Assembly: GCA_937872175.1 (NCBI GenBank)
Contig: CALMPI010000011.1
Coordinates: 1-64,000, forward strand
Source of the DNA: an uncultured Flavobacteriales bacterium
GTDB taxonomy: Bacteria; Bacteroidota; Bacteroidia; Flavobacteriales_F; PHOS-HE28
Direction: 5' to 3'
DNA length: 64,000 nt
Part shown: piece by piece, positions 1 through 8,537 of the stretch
Layout: every line of letters starts with the position of its first letter
Position numbering within the stretch: the first letter of the stretch is position 1
Program-made: the position numbers and the translations under genes
The notes under the pieces: generated by a model
Seen by the model: only the letters and a program-made list of their open reading frames with translations
What the model was told of the DNA's origin: nothing
Databases searched by the model: none

Positions 1-556
1 CCGCGCAGACACCGCAGGCATCAACAGCAGCGGTGCCGTTGGGCACACCGGCGCAATCAGCGCAGGAGCTGTTGGGCGTGATGCCGGAGGTACCACCCGC
101 GCAGACACCGCAGGCATCGACGGCGGCAGTGCCGTTGGGCACACCCGCGCAGTCGGCGCAAGAGCTGTTGGGAACGATACCGGTCGTACCACCCGCGCAG
201 ACACCGCAGGCATCGACAGCCGCAGTACCGTTGGGCACACCCGCGCAGTCGATGAGATGACCGACACAGGTGCAGTTCACATCCCAGGTGTCGTTGCCGG
301 TGGTGGCCAGACCGTCATCGCAAGACGTGCCCGGCAGAGCGCTGCCGCCCGCGTTTCCTTCGCAATCGATCAGTTGACCTGCGCAAGTGCAGTTCACATC
401 CCAGGTGTCGCTACCGGTCGTTGCAAGACCATCATCGCAAGGTGTGCCCGGCAGGGCGCTGCCGCCCGGGGTGCCTTCGCAGTCGATCAGCTGACCCACG
501 CACACGCAGTTCGCATCCCAGGTATCGTTGCCCGTGGTAGCGAGACCGTCGTTGCA
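1..556 (-). repeat. In-frame Cys-rich tandem repeats (117-bp and 96-bp units)
   Basis: Two kinds of near-identical coding repeat sit in the tail of the giant protein. Units begin with Cys codons at 556, 439 and 322 (39-residue units carrying CDDGLATTG, DTWDVNC and QLIDCEG), then at 208, 112 and 16 (32-residue units carrying CGVCAGG, PNSSCADC and GVPNGTAAVDA). The array continues past the window edge. The high DNA identity between 96-bp units suggests recent unit duplication and makes this a likely assembly-collapse site. Confidence 0.9.
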
Positions 557-3500
557 CGTGGTGCCCGGCGCAGTGAAGGTGATCAGGAACGATGCCGTGT
601 CGTCCGTGCACGGGGCTGTTCCATGGGTGATGTACCAGTACGTGTATGTGCCCGGTGTTGCAAGCGACGGGTTGATGATCCCTCCCGGCACGATCAGGCC
701 CGAGCTTTTCTTCCATGTGCCACCACCATTCGCACCTGTGGCAAGCGTGTTCAGGTCGTACCATGTGGATGACATGCACAGGGAAGCTGTGCCATCGTTC
801 CCTGACCACACGGCATCGTGAACCTCGATCGGTGTCAGGATGGAATCCGCGGCGCATCCTCCGGTTGCATCCCAACGGTATGTGATCGTGTAGTTGCCTG
901 CGATCGTATTTCCTGGGTTGAATGCTCCGGTCGAGGCATTCAGCGTACTGATAACAGGGTCTGCGTTGAATTCTCCGATGGCAGTGCCGCCTATCACAGG
1001 GGATACCCAAGTCCCTTCCGTACAGAACGCGGAGCCCGGATAGTTCACCGATGCATTCGGCGCCTCGGTGATGGTGATCGCGGTGGTGCTGATGGAACTG
1101 GGGCAGACCGCCGTTGGGGCAATGAAGTAGCTCACCATGTAAGTGCCCGGCGTGCTGGCACTGAGGTCCACCTCGCCGCTGCCCGCGTCGATCACCAGCC
1201 CTGCGGTCGAGCTGAAGGTCCCACCCAGGGACCCGGTCAAGGTCACCGAAGCGCTGCCCGCCGTTTTGCAGTAGGGAGAGGCATCATAGGCGATGGTCGC
1301 ATCCGGCGCGGCCACAACGTTGATGGTGAACCAATCATGGGAGGTGCATCCTCCGGCGAAGACATGACCCAGCGCGTGCGGGCCGGGCGTGGCGACCGCC
1401 GGGTCGAACGCACCGGTGACCGGGTCGATCGTACCGGTCTGGTTCGCATCGCTGAACACCCCGCCAGTCGGAGAGACCACGGTTGGAAGGATGGGCGCAG
1501 AGCTTTGGCATACGGTGGTGACCGCGTAAGCGATGTCCACCACGGTGGGCTGCACGTTGATCTGGAAGCTGCACTCGGCGGTGTTGATGCCGTCGGTGGC
1601 CTGGTAGGTCACCGTGGACGTGCCGATCGGGAAGACGCTACCCGGGGGAAGGCCGGTCGTCCGTGCGATCGATGCACCCGCGCAGTCATCGGTCGCGGTG
1701 GGCTCGGTCCAGGAAGCGACAGCTCCACAAGCGCCGGGAGCGGCCGTGATGGAAAGGTCGGTCGGACAATCCACGATCGACGGCGGGGTGACGTCCGCAA
1801 GGTGGATGGTATGGTTGTTCCAGATCCCATTGCCGTGAACATCCTCCACCCACATGGTCATCAGCACGACCGTGTCACCGGTGAACACCGTTCCCGCAGG
1901 AGGGTCCATGGTGATGGTCCATCCGCTGCAATCCGTGACGATGAGCGAGTCGCGGAGGTCGGGGAACGGGGTCTGGCAAGCGGCCCCGAGCGGGTACATG
2001 ATGCCATCATACAGCGGGCAATGGACGCTGGGCGCGGATAGGTCGATGACCTCAAGGGTCCATGTGCAGGTGTCCCGGTTCCCGGCATCGTCGCGATGCA
2101 CCTCCATCACGTGGTGCGTGCCGATCTGGAACGCGTGGCTCACCTGGCCGGTCACCTCCTGCCAAGTGGTGTTCCCGGTTTCAAGGATGAACGCCTGGTG
2201 GTCGCTCTCGGTGTCGGGATCGCAGTCATCATTGCTCTCCAGCGTGGGGAAGGTGTAGACGTGTTCGCAGCTGAGCGGGTCGGAGGTGACCGTGATGGTC
2301 CCGGGCCCCGGACAGTTGTCGAACACGGGTGCGATGGTGTCGATCGTCGCCACCACCATGGCGCATGCGCTGGTGTTCCCCGAGGAGTCGATGGCCGTGA
2401 GATGGATGATGTCACCGGCGACCACGTTGTTCCCCACGGGAATGTCCTGGTCGATGGTCAGCGGGCCTGCGCAATTGTCGCCCAGGGTGATGGCCAGGCC
2501 TGTGACATCGGGCAGGACCGCCTTGCACGAAATGCCGGCCGGCAGGTCGATCGTGGCCGGGCAGGTGATCACAGGGGCGATCGTGTCGACCACGGTGATG
2601 GTCCAATCGCAGATGCTGTAGTTGCCGTTGCCGTCGAAGATGGTGTCGGTGAACTGATGCGATCCGACAGGAAGGTCGATGATGCTGCCGACGGCCAGGC
2701 TCAGGTCGAGATCGGCCTGCACCGGGAGGCCGTTCACCACCACGGGGCCACCACCGGCGATGGAGACCTGCACCGGTCCACCAACGAGCGGTCCCCAGCA
2801 GTTGTCCGTGCTCGCGATCAAGGGCATGGTGTACGCCACGGTGCACGCGCCGGATGGCACATGGAGGGTATCGCTCGCAGGGCAGGAGGCCACAGGAGGG
2901 GTGATGTCCTCCATGATCAATGTGGCCGTGGAACTGAGGGCCGTTCCGCAAGCACCACCGTCGACCACCACCCTCAGGTGCACCGTGCCGGTGAGACCGG
3001 ACCAGGCCTGTGTCGTGGTCGTGTTGCTGACCGGGAACCAGGTGGTCCCATTGGTGCTGCGCTCCCAACGGAGAACGTTGCCTGTGTGCCCGGTGAGGGT
3101 GAGCGTGCCCGTCGAGCCCGGGCAGTAAGTGCCGCCGCCGCTCAATATGCCGCCCACCGGTACATCGTGAACACGGATCGTGCGTGTATGGGAGTAGATG
3201 CATGGGCCGAACACCACCGTGTAGGTCACGGGGTACATGCCGGCCCCGGAAGGGGTGAAGAGGCCGCCCGCGGTGACATGCGCACCTCCGCTCCAGCTAC
3301 CGCCCGTGACCGTTCCGCCGAAGAACCGCACCGCATCCAGGTCGAGACCGGTGAGCAGTGTGGAGCTGTGGCGTTGCACCTTGATGTACCGTGCGTTCGC
3401 GGACAACGGATGTGAGGTGGTCACGTACGCGCCGCTGCTGGTGTTGTAAGTGCTGGCACTGGTCCAGTTGATGCCGTCGAGAGAGGTGGAGACCAGCATG

Positions 3501-5218
3501 CGCGCCTGAGCACCGTTGGTCTGGCTGCGCCAGGTCAGGCTCACGGCTTCACCGACCGGGACGGTATCCAGCAGGTCCAAGACCAACCATCCGTTCGTGG
3601 TGTTGAAAAGGGCACCCACGGCGTCCGGGGGGGCGAGCGCCTCGTAGGGCGAGGCGACGTTCAGGCTCGAAGGGATCGAATCGGCATAGGCGACCAGGTA
3701 GTTGTTGAGGTCCACCGGCCCCTGTGTCGAACAGAATGGTCCGGGTTGCAGAAAGCGCGCCGGATTGTTGGATACGGTGGGCCAATCGGGGTCCAGGAAG
3801 GCTGCGGTGAACAAGTTCGTGCCATTGCTGCCGGGATAGGTGTTCGTTCCCAGGGACAGACCATCCTCGTACACACCGCCCACGATCAGCTTACCGCCGC
3901 CGGCCGGCGCGATCGCAAGCAGGTGTTCCTCACCGGGACTCGGTTCACGCGCATACCAGACCGCCGTGCCGTCGCGATTGAAGCGGGCGATGCAGATGTC
4001 CGCATCGCCGCCGCCGATCACGGTTCCGCCGTCCGTGGTCAGTGTACCTTCGACACTGCCCGCGACATGGATCTGTCCATTCCGTCCAACGCACACATCG
4101 TAACCGCTCGCTCCATGATCGATGGAGCTCGCGGCCGTACGCACCCAATTGGTCGTGCCGTTGGTGGTGCTGAGCGCCGCCAGGAACCAGTGGTCGTGGG
4201 CACCTGGACCGGTGGGTGTGGTCCCTCCGGGGAACACCGAGCCGTTATGGGTGCGACCGGTGATCAGGACGGCACCGCAATCCACGGCCACGCCGTTGCA
4301 TTCCGCATTCGCATCGCCAGGGTTGTCGATCATCCTTGACCACGCGGGTATGCCCCCGAGGCTGATGGCGGAGCAGAACAGCGCGTCATCGTTGGTCGTG
4401 GAGGCGTTGGTGCTGGTGCTCCCGAGGCTGTTGCGCCAGCCCATGGTGTTGCCTTCGGTGCTGCCCACCACGTACACGTTCGTCAGGTCAGCTGCGATTC
4501 GTTCCGAGCGGACGTCATCATCGGAGACCCCGGTCAGGGACCAGAGCAGGGAGCCGGTGAGGTCGTAGGCGTTCAGGTAGGCGTAGCTCCGACCGACCGT
4601 AAGGCCGACCGTGGAGAGGACACCACCGAGGAGGGTATTGTAGGTGTAGTTCCCGTAAGCCACGATCGTGCTTCCGGAGATCGTCACACCCGTGCCTTCG
4701 TCCGCCTGCGGGCTGCTGATGTTCTTCACCCACTGAAAGGCGCCGGAAGCATCGTAACAGGTGATGAAGGCGTCGCTGTTCCCACTGTTGGACAGGCCCA
4801 TCCCGGCGATTGATCCACCGTAGGAACCGGTCACGACCACATGGCCGGAGGAAGCAACGGCCACACCCAGGGCCGCATCGGGCTGGTTGCTGCCGATCGA
4901 CCGGCTCCACAGCAGGTTCCCGTTCGGATCGAGCTTGGCGATGAACGCGTCCACAGACCCGTTCGACGAGGCGGGCAGGCTGTACGGGGCCACGAGCGCG
5001 GTGGACGTTTGGTAGGCGCCCACCACGTAGGTGTTTCCCGTAAGGGCCTCCACTGCGATGTCCCTCACATACTCCTCGTTGCCGGCATCCAGGGTCCGGG
5101 CCCAGTTCCAAACAGGGCCCTGTGCCGACGAAAGGGCGGGCGCACCTGCGAAAAGCAAGGCGGCCAGGTGTGGCGCAGAGCGCACCTTTCCTACATGAAG
5201 CCGGAGAGTGTCGGCCAT
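1..5218 (-). CDS. Giant secreted propeller/HYR/Ig-like protein, 3' end outside window
   Basis: The reading frame is open from the ATG at 5218 to the left edge (about 1739 codons seen), so no stop is visible. A signal peptide (ending near ALSSAQG) is followed by repeats of about 50 residues typical of SBBP/propeller proteins (residues ~35-480). Then come a discoidin-like stretch (~480-650), an Ig-like module (~690-770), about five HYR-like modules (~770-1222; each with a paired-Cys pattern such as CPA...DNC), three further Ig-like modules (~1225-1555), and a Cys-rich repeat tail. It is probably exported and surface-bound, but no sorting domain is visible because the C-terminus is missing. The next upstream gene on this strand, 147 bases away, is another secreted propeller. 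The frame was checked at 298, 1558, 2938 and 5218 and is continuous. Function is unknown; adhesion is an inference. Confidence 0.85.
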   Translation of the reverse strand, partial: MADTLRLHVGKVRSAPHLAALLFAGAPALSSAQGPVWNWARTLDAGNEEYVRDIAVEALTGNTYVVGAYQTSTALVAPYSLPASSNGSVDAFIAKLDPNGNLLWSRSIGSNQPDAALGVAVASSGHVVVTGSYGGSIAGMGLSNSGNSDAFITCYDASGAFQWVKNISSPQADEGTGVTISGSTIVAYGNYTYNTLLGGVLSTVGLTVGRSYAYLNAYDLTGSLLWSLTGVSDDDVRSERIAADLTNVYVVGSTEGNTMGWRNSLGSTSTNASTTNDDALFCSAISLGGIPAWSRMIDNPGDANAECNGVAVDCGAVLITGRTHNGSVFPGGTTPTGPGAHDHWFLAALSTTNGTTNWVRTAASSIDHGASGYDVCVGRNGQIHVAGSVEGTLTTDGGTVIGGGDADICIARFNRDGTAVWYAREPSPGEEHLLAIAPAGGGKLIVGGVYEDGLSLGTNTYPGSNGTNLFTAAFLDPDWPTVSNNPARFLQPGPFCSTQGPVDLNNYLVAYADSIPSSLNVASPYEALAPPDAVGALFNTTNGWLVLDLLDTVPVGEAVSLTWRSQTNGAQARMLVSTSLDGINWTSASTYNTSSGAYVTTSHPLSANARYIKVQRHSSTLLTGLDLDAVRFFGGTVTGGSWSGGAHVTAGGLFTPSGAGMYPVTYTVVFGPCIYSHTRTIRVHDVPVGGILSGGGTYCPGSTGTLTLTGHTGNVLRWERSTNGTTWFPVSNTTTTQAWSGLTGTVHLRVVVDGGACGTALSSTATLIMEDITPPVASCPASDTLHVPSGACTVAYTMPLIASTDNCWGPLVGGPVQVSIAGGGPVVVNGLPVQADLDLSLAVGSIIDLPVGSHQFTDTIFDGNGNYSICDWTITVVDTIAPVITCPATIDLPAGISCKAVLPDVTGLAITLGDNCAGPLTIDQDIPVGNNVVAGDIIHLTAIDSSGNTSACAMVVATIDTIAPVFDNCPGPGTITVTSDPLSCEHVYTFPTLESNDDCDPDTESDHQAFILETGNTTWQEVTGQVSHAFQIGTHHVMEVHRDDAGNRDTCTWTLEVIDLSAPSVHCPLYDGIMYPLGAACQTPFPDLRDSLIVTDCSGWTITMDPPAGTVFTGDTVVLMTMWVEDVHGNGIWNNHTIHLADVTPPSIVDCPTDLSITAAPGACGAVASWTEPTATDDCAGASIARTTGLPPGSVFPIGTSTVTYQATDGINTAECSFQINVQPTVVDIAYAVTTVCQSSAPILPTVVSPTGGVFSDANQTGTIDPVTGAFDPAVATPGPHALGHVFAGGCTSHDWFTINVVAAPDATIAYDASPYCKTAGSASVTLTGSLGGTFSSTAGLVIDAGSGEVDLSASTPGTYMVSYFIAPTAVCPSSISTTAITITEAPNASVNYPGSAFCTEGTWVSPVIGGTAIGEFNADPVISTLNASTGAFNPGNTIAGNYTITYRWDATGGCAADSILTPIEVHDAVWSGNDGTASLCMSSTWYDLNTLATGANGGGTWKKSSGLIVPGGIINPSLATPGTYTYWYITHGTAPCTDDTASFLITFTAPGTTCNDGLATTGNDTWDANCVCVGQLIDCEGTPGGSALPGTPCDDGLATTGSDTWDVNCTCAGQLIDCEGNAGGSALPGTSCDDGLATTGNDTWDVNCTCVGHLIDCAGVPNGTAAVDACGVCAGGTTGIVPNSSCADCAGVPNGTAAVDACGVCAGGTSGITPNSSCADCAGVPNGTAAVDACGVCA

Positions 5219-5365
5219 GGGTTGAGGCGTTAACACCATGCATGGGTTGTCCAAGCCCATGCAGGGTTGAGCGCTTCAACGGGCAAATGGGGCGTGGGTT
5301 ACCACGAACGGACCGTCCCCGGGCCGGTCGCTGCCGGGAAAGGGCTCAGGCCAAAGGCCCGGGGC

Positions 5366-8300
5366 TCAAGGAAGTTGTGCGTTCCTGACAGCCGTGGGGA
5401 TGGAGCCTCCTACGGTCTGCAGGATCCGGTCCCGGTCGTTGTTCGGTCCGGTGTACTTCACCACCCCGTCGAGGGTGACGTCCGTGCGCAAATAGCCGGG
5501 GGTGGTGGCGGTGGGCACCGTACCGCCGATGGCCACCAGGACCGGGTCCCTGTCGTTCGCGCCACCGGCGTACTTCACCTGGCCATTGCCGTTGGAGTCA
5601 CCGGCCCACAGGACCATCACGCCGCTGATGTCGCGCTGCGCGTTCGTACCGTAGGTGGCCGTGGCCGGCAGGTCGAAACGGACCACCGCAGGGGGGCCGG
5701 GCTCAAGGGTCACCGGCAGGCCGGTCATCACCGGGAGGTGATTGCGATGACGGAGGGCGATGTGGTATTCGGCCGTCGGTACATATAGATGAACAGGGGA
5801 GCTGCCGTCCAGGTCCACCACATCTCCGTCCCGTTGCAGGAGACAACTGCGGGTGGCCACCACGGTGGTGGGGCTGGTCGACGATCGTACCTCCAGGAAG
5901 ACCCAGTCCACGATGGCCTCATTTCCCGTCACCGCCAGTACCCCCGGGTCGAGGGTCTCGCCGCCCCCCTGCGCCTGGTTCACATAGCCCAGGGCGGTGT
6001 ATGGTTCCGAGATCGGCAGCAGGCCGGCCGCACGCGCGCCATCGGCCATGATGTTCGGAAGTGGGCCGTACGGCCCGCCGAGGAAGGCCTTCACCGCGAG
6101 GCGCACCGTGGTTCCTGCGCAAACGCAGGCGTTGTCCACCACGTCGTTCGCCGTGTACGGATCGCCGTCATCGCAGGGAGCGCCCGGGAACTTGGTGGAG
6201 TCGCCATCATCGCAATCGGTGCCATCGGCCACCGCACCGGAAGGAGCGTCGCAGGCGAGCACGAGCGTCCCGGCATCTCCACGGCCATCACCGTCGGCAT
6301 CCGCATACCAGGGCGTGGTGGTGCAGGCACGATGGACGCTCAGGGATCGGCCGGGTGCACCTTGGGCCTGGGTGAAGCCCCCTGCGACCAGGAGCAGATC
6401 ATCCGCAGCGACCAGGCCCAGCACCGGCCCGGAGCTCAACGCGGGGTCGAACGGGGTCAGCGCCCCGGTGGCGGGGTCCAAGGCCGCCGCACCGCTCCGA
6501 CCTTGGCCGCCGACTTGGGAGAACGGCCCGGCGATGAAGACCTGGCTCCCCTGCACCACGATCGAAGCGATCGCGCTGTCGGCCCCTGCGGCATTAAATA
6601 GCGTGTCCACCGCTCCGGTCCCGGCGTGTGCGCGCACGAGATGCGTCACGGCGGCACCGTTGTATGAAGTGAAGTGCCCGCCGACATGGATCAGGCTGTC
6701 GATGCGGTACAGGGCGTGGCAGGTGCCTGTGGCATCGAGGTCGAACACACTGCCGGAGGCAGTTCCGGAGGTGCGGTCGAGCAAGGCCACGCCCCTCCTG
6801 CTTCCGCCGCCGACCGTGTTGAACGAACCGCCGATGTGCACCTCCTGGCCGCTTACGTTGATCGCGAGCACGGGACCATCGGGGGCGGGGTCCCAGGGTT
6901 GCGCCAGGTCAGAAGTCGTGCTCAGCATGGCCAGTCCATTGCGCGGCGCACCACCGATCTGGGTGAAGGCACCCGCCACGAACAGGTCATTGCCTTCGGC
7001 CACCAGCACGTCCACGGGGCCATCGGCCGTCGGGTTCCATGCGTCAAGGCTCAGGGTGGCCGCGTCGAATGACAACAGCCGTTGCTGCGGAGCGGTGAAC
7101 GCCCCGCTCGCGAACCAGCGGTCGGCGCTGAACGCCAGGGCATGAACGTCCCCGTTGATCCCGAGCGCGGGCTGTTGCACCGTGCTACTGCCGGTGCCCA
7201 GATCGAGCAGGGCCACGTTGTTCACCGCGCGACCGCCGCAGCTGGTGAAGCTCCCACCCACGAAAAGGCCGGCGGCTGTGGCTTTCACATGGAAGGGCGA
7301 TCCGCTGCACCGGATGTCGAGGGGATCCAACGCCCAGGTGCTGGTGTTGTAGGCCGCAAGGTTCCAGCGCGGCTGCCCCGCAGCGCTCACGAAGTTCCCG
7401 CAGACGAACAGGCGCGTCCCATCGACGGACAAGGCAAGATCAAGCACGCCACCGGAAGGGGGGGATGGCTGTTGCGCAAGCAGCGCCCCGGTGACGCGGT
7501 CCACCGAGGCCAGGTTGGCCTGGGGCTGGCCTTGCGCTGCGGTGAACGCACCACCCAGATGGATCCGGTCCGGACCGATGGCGAGCCCGGATACGCTGCC
7601 GGAAGGCCCGGCCACCTGCGGGTCCCAGGAAAGCAGGGTGCCTGCGGTCGTTACGGCCGCGCAACTGTTCCTTGGAACGCCGTTGACAGATGTGAAACTG
7701 CCGACCATGAACAGGGTGTCGCCCCCGGCCCACAGGCCGTTCACCGACGCCGAGGCCTGCGGGGCCCAACCGAGCATCGTCCCCGATGGGATGCCGGTCG
7801 CCATCAGACCGGACCTGGTATAGGGGGTGCCTTGCACAGTGACCGCACCGATGCTCCCGGCCACGAACAGCGTGTCTCCGACCAGGCACAGGCTGCGGTA
7901 GGTGTTCCCCGGAGCATTCGTGGCCCCCTGCCAGAAGGGGTCGAGCGCGCCGGTGGCCGCATCGACGGCCGCGAGACGTGATCGGGTGATGCCGTTCACC
8001 TGGCCGAACCCGCCAGCGATGTACAGCTTGCCCGCATTCAAGAGCAGGTCAAAGACCGCGCCGTTCGTCGAGGGAGCCCAAGCGCCCACCGTTCCGTCGG
8101 CCAGGACATGCGCGAGGTTCGCCCGCGGCAGCCCGCCCACTTCGGTGAACGCCCCCCCCAGGAACCATCCACCCGCTCCATCGCTTACAGCCGCGCGCAC
8201 GATACCATTGATCCGCGGCCGGTCATGACGCACTGTGTCGGCGGCCAGATCGATCTCCGCGCCGTAGGGGTTGTTCGGGCCCACATAGGTGAAGGCGCCG

Positions 8301-8449
8301 CCCAAGGCCACCGTGCCGGAAGCCGTGTCCACCGCCACCGAGCGCACGGTGCCGTTGGTGATCCACCACTCGGGCCGGGGTTCCGTGAATTGCGCCAGAA
8401 CGGCGTTGGAGATCGCCAGACCCGCGAGGAATGGGACGAAGGTTCTCAT
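5366..8449 (-). CDS. Secreted beta-propeller protein with paired NDRD C-terminal module
   Basis: The protein has 1027 residues. The start at 8449 is preferred over an ATG eight codons upstream because it begins the signal peptide (MRTFVPFLAGLAISNAVLAQ). Residues ~25-750 hold many copies of a repeat of about 45-50 residues with motifs such as VGGSFT, FVAGAFTQIGG and NGLA, typical of delta-60/kelch-like propellers. An Asp-rich linker (DADGDGRGD, DCDDGD) resembles thrombospondin type 3 or calcium-binding loops. The last ~245 residues match the end of the protein encoded at 57764-59695 and finish with two copies of a VKYxGxxNDRD motif. There is no T9SS type A or CHU_C domain. Surface location is inferred; substrate is unknown. 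Confidence 0.85.
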   Translation of the reverse strand: MRTFVPFLAGLAISNAVLAQFTEPRPEWWITNGTVRSVAVDTASGTVALGGAFTYVGPNNPYGAEIDLAADTVRHDRPRINGIVRAAVSDGAGGWFLGGAFTEVGGLPRANLAHVLADGTVGAWAPSTNGAVFDLLLNAGKLYIAGGFGQVNGITRSRLAAVDAATGALDPFWQGATNAPGNTYRSLCLVGDTLFVAGSIGAVTVQGTPYTRSGLMATGIPSGTMLGWAPQASASVNGLWAGGDTLFMVGSFTSVNGVPRNSCAAVTTAGTLLSWDPQVAGPSGSVSGLAIGPDRIHLGGAFTAAQGQPQANLASVDRVTGALLAQQPSPPSGGVLDLALSVDGTRLFVCGNFVSAAGQPRWNLAAYNTSTWALDPLDIRCSGSPFHVKATAAGLFVGGSFTSCGGRAVNNVALLDLGTGSSTVQQPALGINGDVHALAFSADRWFASGAFTAPQQRLLSFDAATLSLDAWNPTADGPVDVLVAEGNDLFVAGAFTQIGGAPRNGLAMLSTTSDLAQPWDPAPDGPVLAINVSGQEVHIGGSFNTVGGGSRRGVALLDRTSGTASGSVFDLDATGTCHALYRIDSLIHVGGHFTSYNGAAVTHLVRAHAGTGAVDTLFNAAGADSAIASIVVQGSQVFIAGPFSQVGGQGRSGAAALDPATGALTPFDPALSSGPVLGLVAADDLLLVAGGFTQAQGAPGRSLSVHRACTTTPWYADADGDGRGDAGTLVLACDAPSGAVADGTDCDDGDSTKFPGAPCDDGDPYTANDVVDNACVCAGTTVRLAVKAFLGGPYGPLPNIMADGARAAGLLPISEPYTALGYVNQAQGGGETLDPGVLAVTGNEAIVDWVFLEVRSSTSPTTVVATRSCLLQRDGDVVDLDGSSPVHLYVPTAEYHIALRHRNHLPVMTGLPVTLEPGPPAVVRFDLPATATYGTNAQRDISGVMVLWAGDSNGNGQVKYAGGANDRDPVLVAIGGTVPTATTPGYLRTDVTLDGVVKYTGPNNDRDRILQTVGGSIPTAVRNAQLP

Positions 8450-8469
8450 GGCCGTGACCGTTGGGATGG

Positions 8470-8518
8470 TCAAGGTAGAGGATCCCGGGCGGACCCCGGC
8501 CCGTGCATCCTACCTTGC
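8470..8518. promoter_or_regulatory. Divergent promoter region
   Basis: Two TACCTTG boxes face apart in the 88-bp gap: one on the minus strand at 8470-8477 serving the propeller gene (start 8449), and one on the plus strand at 8511-8518 serving the S46 peptidase gene (start 8538). Both are imperfect matches to the Bacteroidota -7 box TAnnTTTG and would leave leaders of about 15-20 bases. No clear -33 TTG was seen. Confidence 0.4.
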
Positions 8519-8537
8519 CGGCCTTGCTCCATCCATC

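Noticed and set aside
1..250. Regular repeats resembling a CRISPR array
   Set aside because: The repeats are contiguous, in frame and translate to Cys-rich units with no spacers.
818..3415. Long plus-strand frames opposite the giant gene
   Set aside because: They have Arg/His/Gly-rich products without domains and are antisense shadows of the high-GC minus-strand gene.
1..5218. Apparent absence of a long closed reading frame, suggesting a frameshifted or decayed gene
   Set aside because: The minus frame starting at 5218 is open to the window edge and simply lacks its stop codon here; the frame was verified at four positions.
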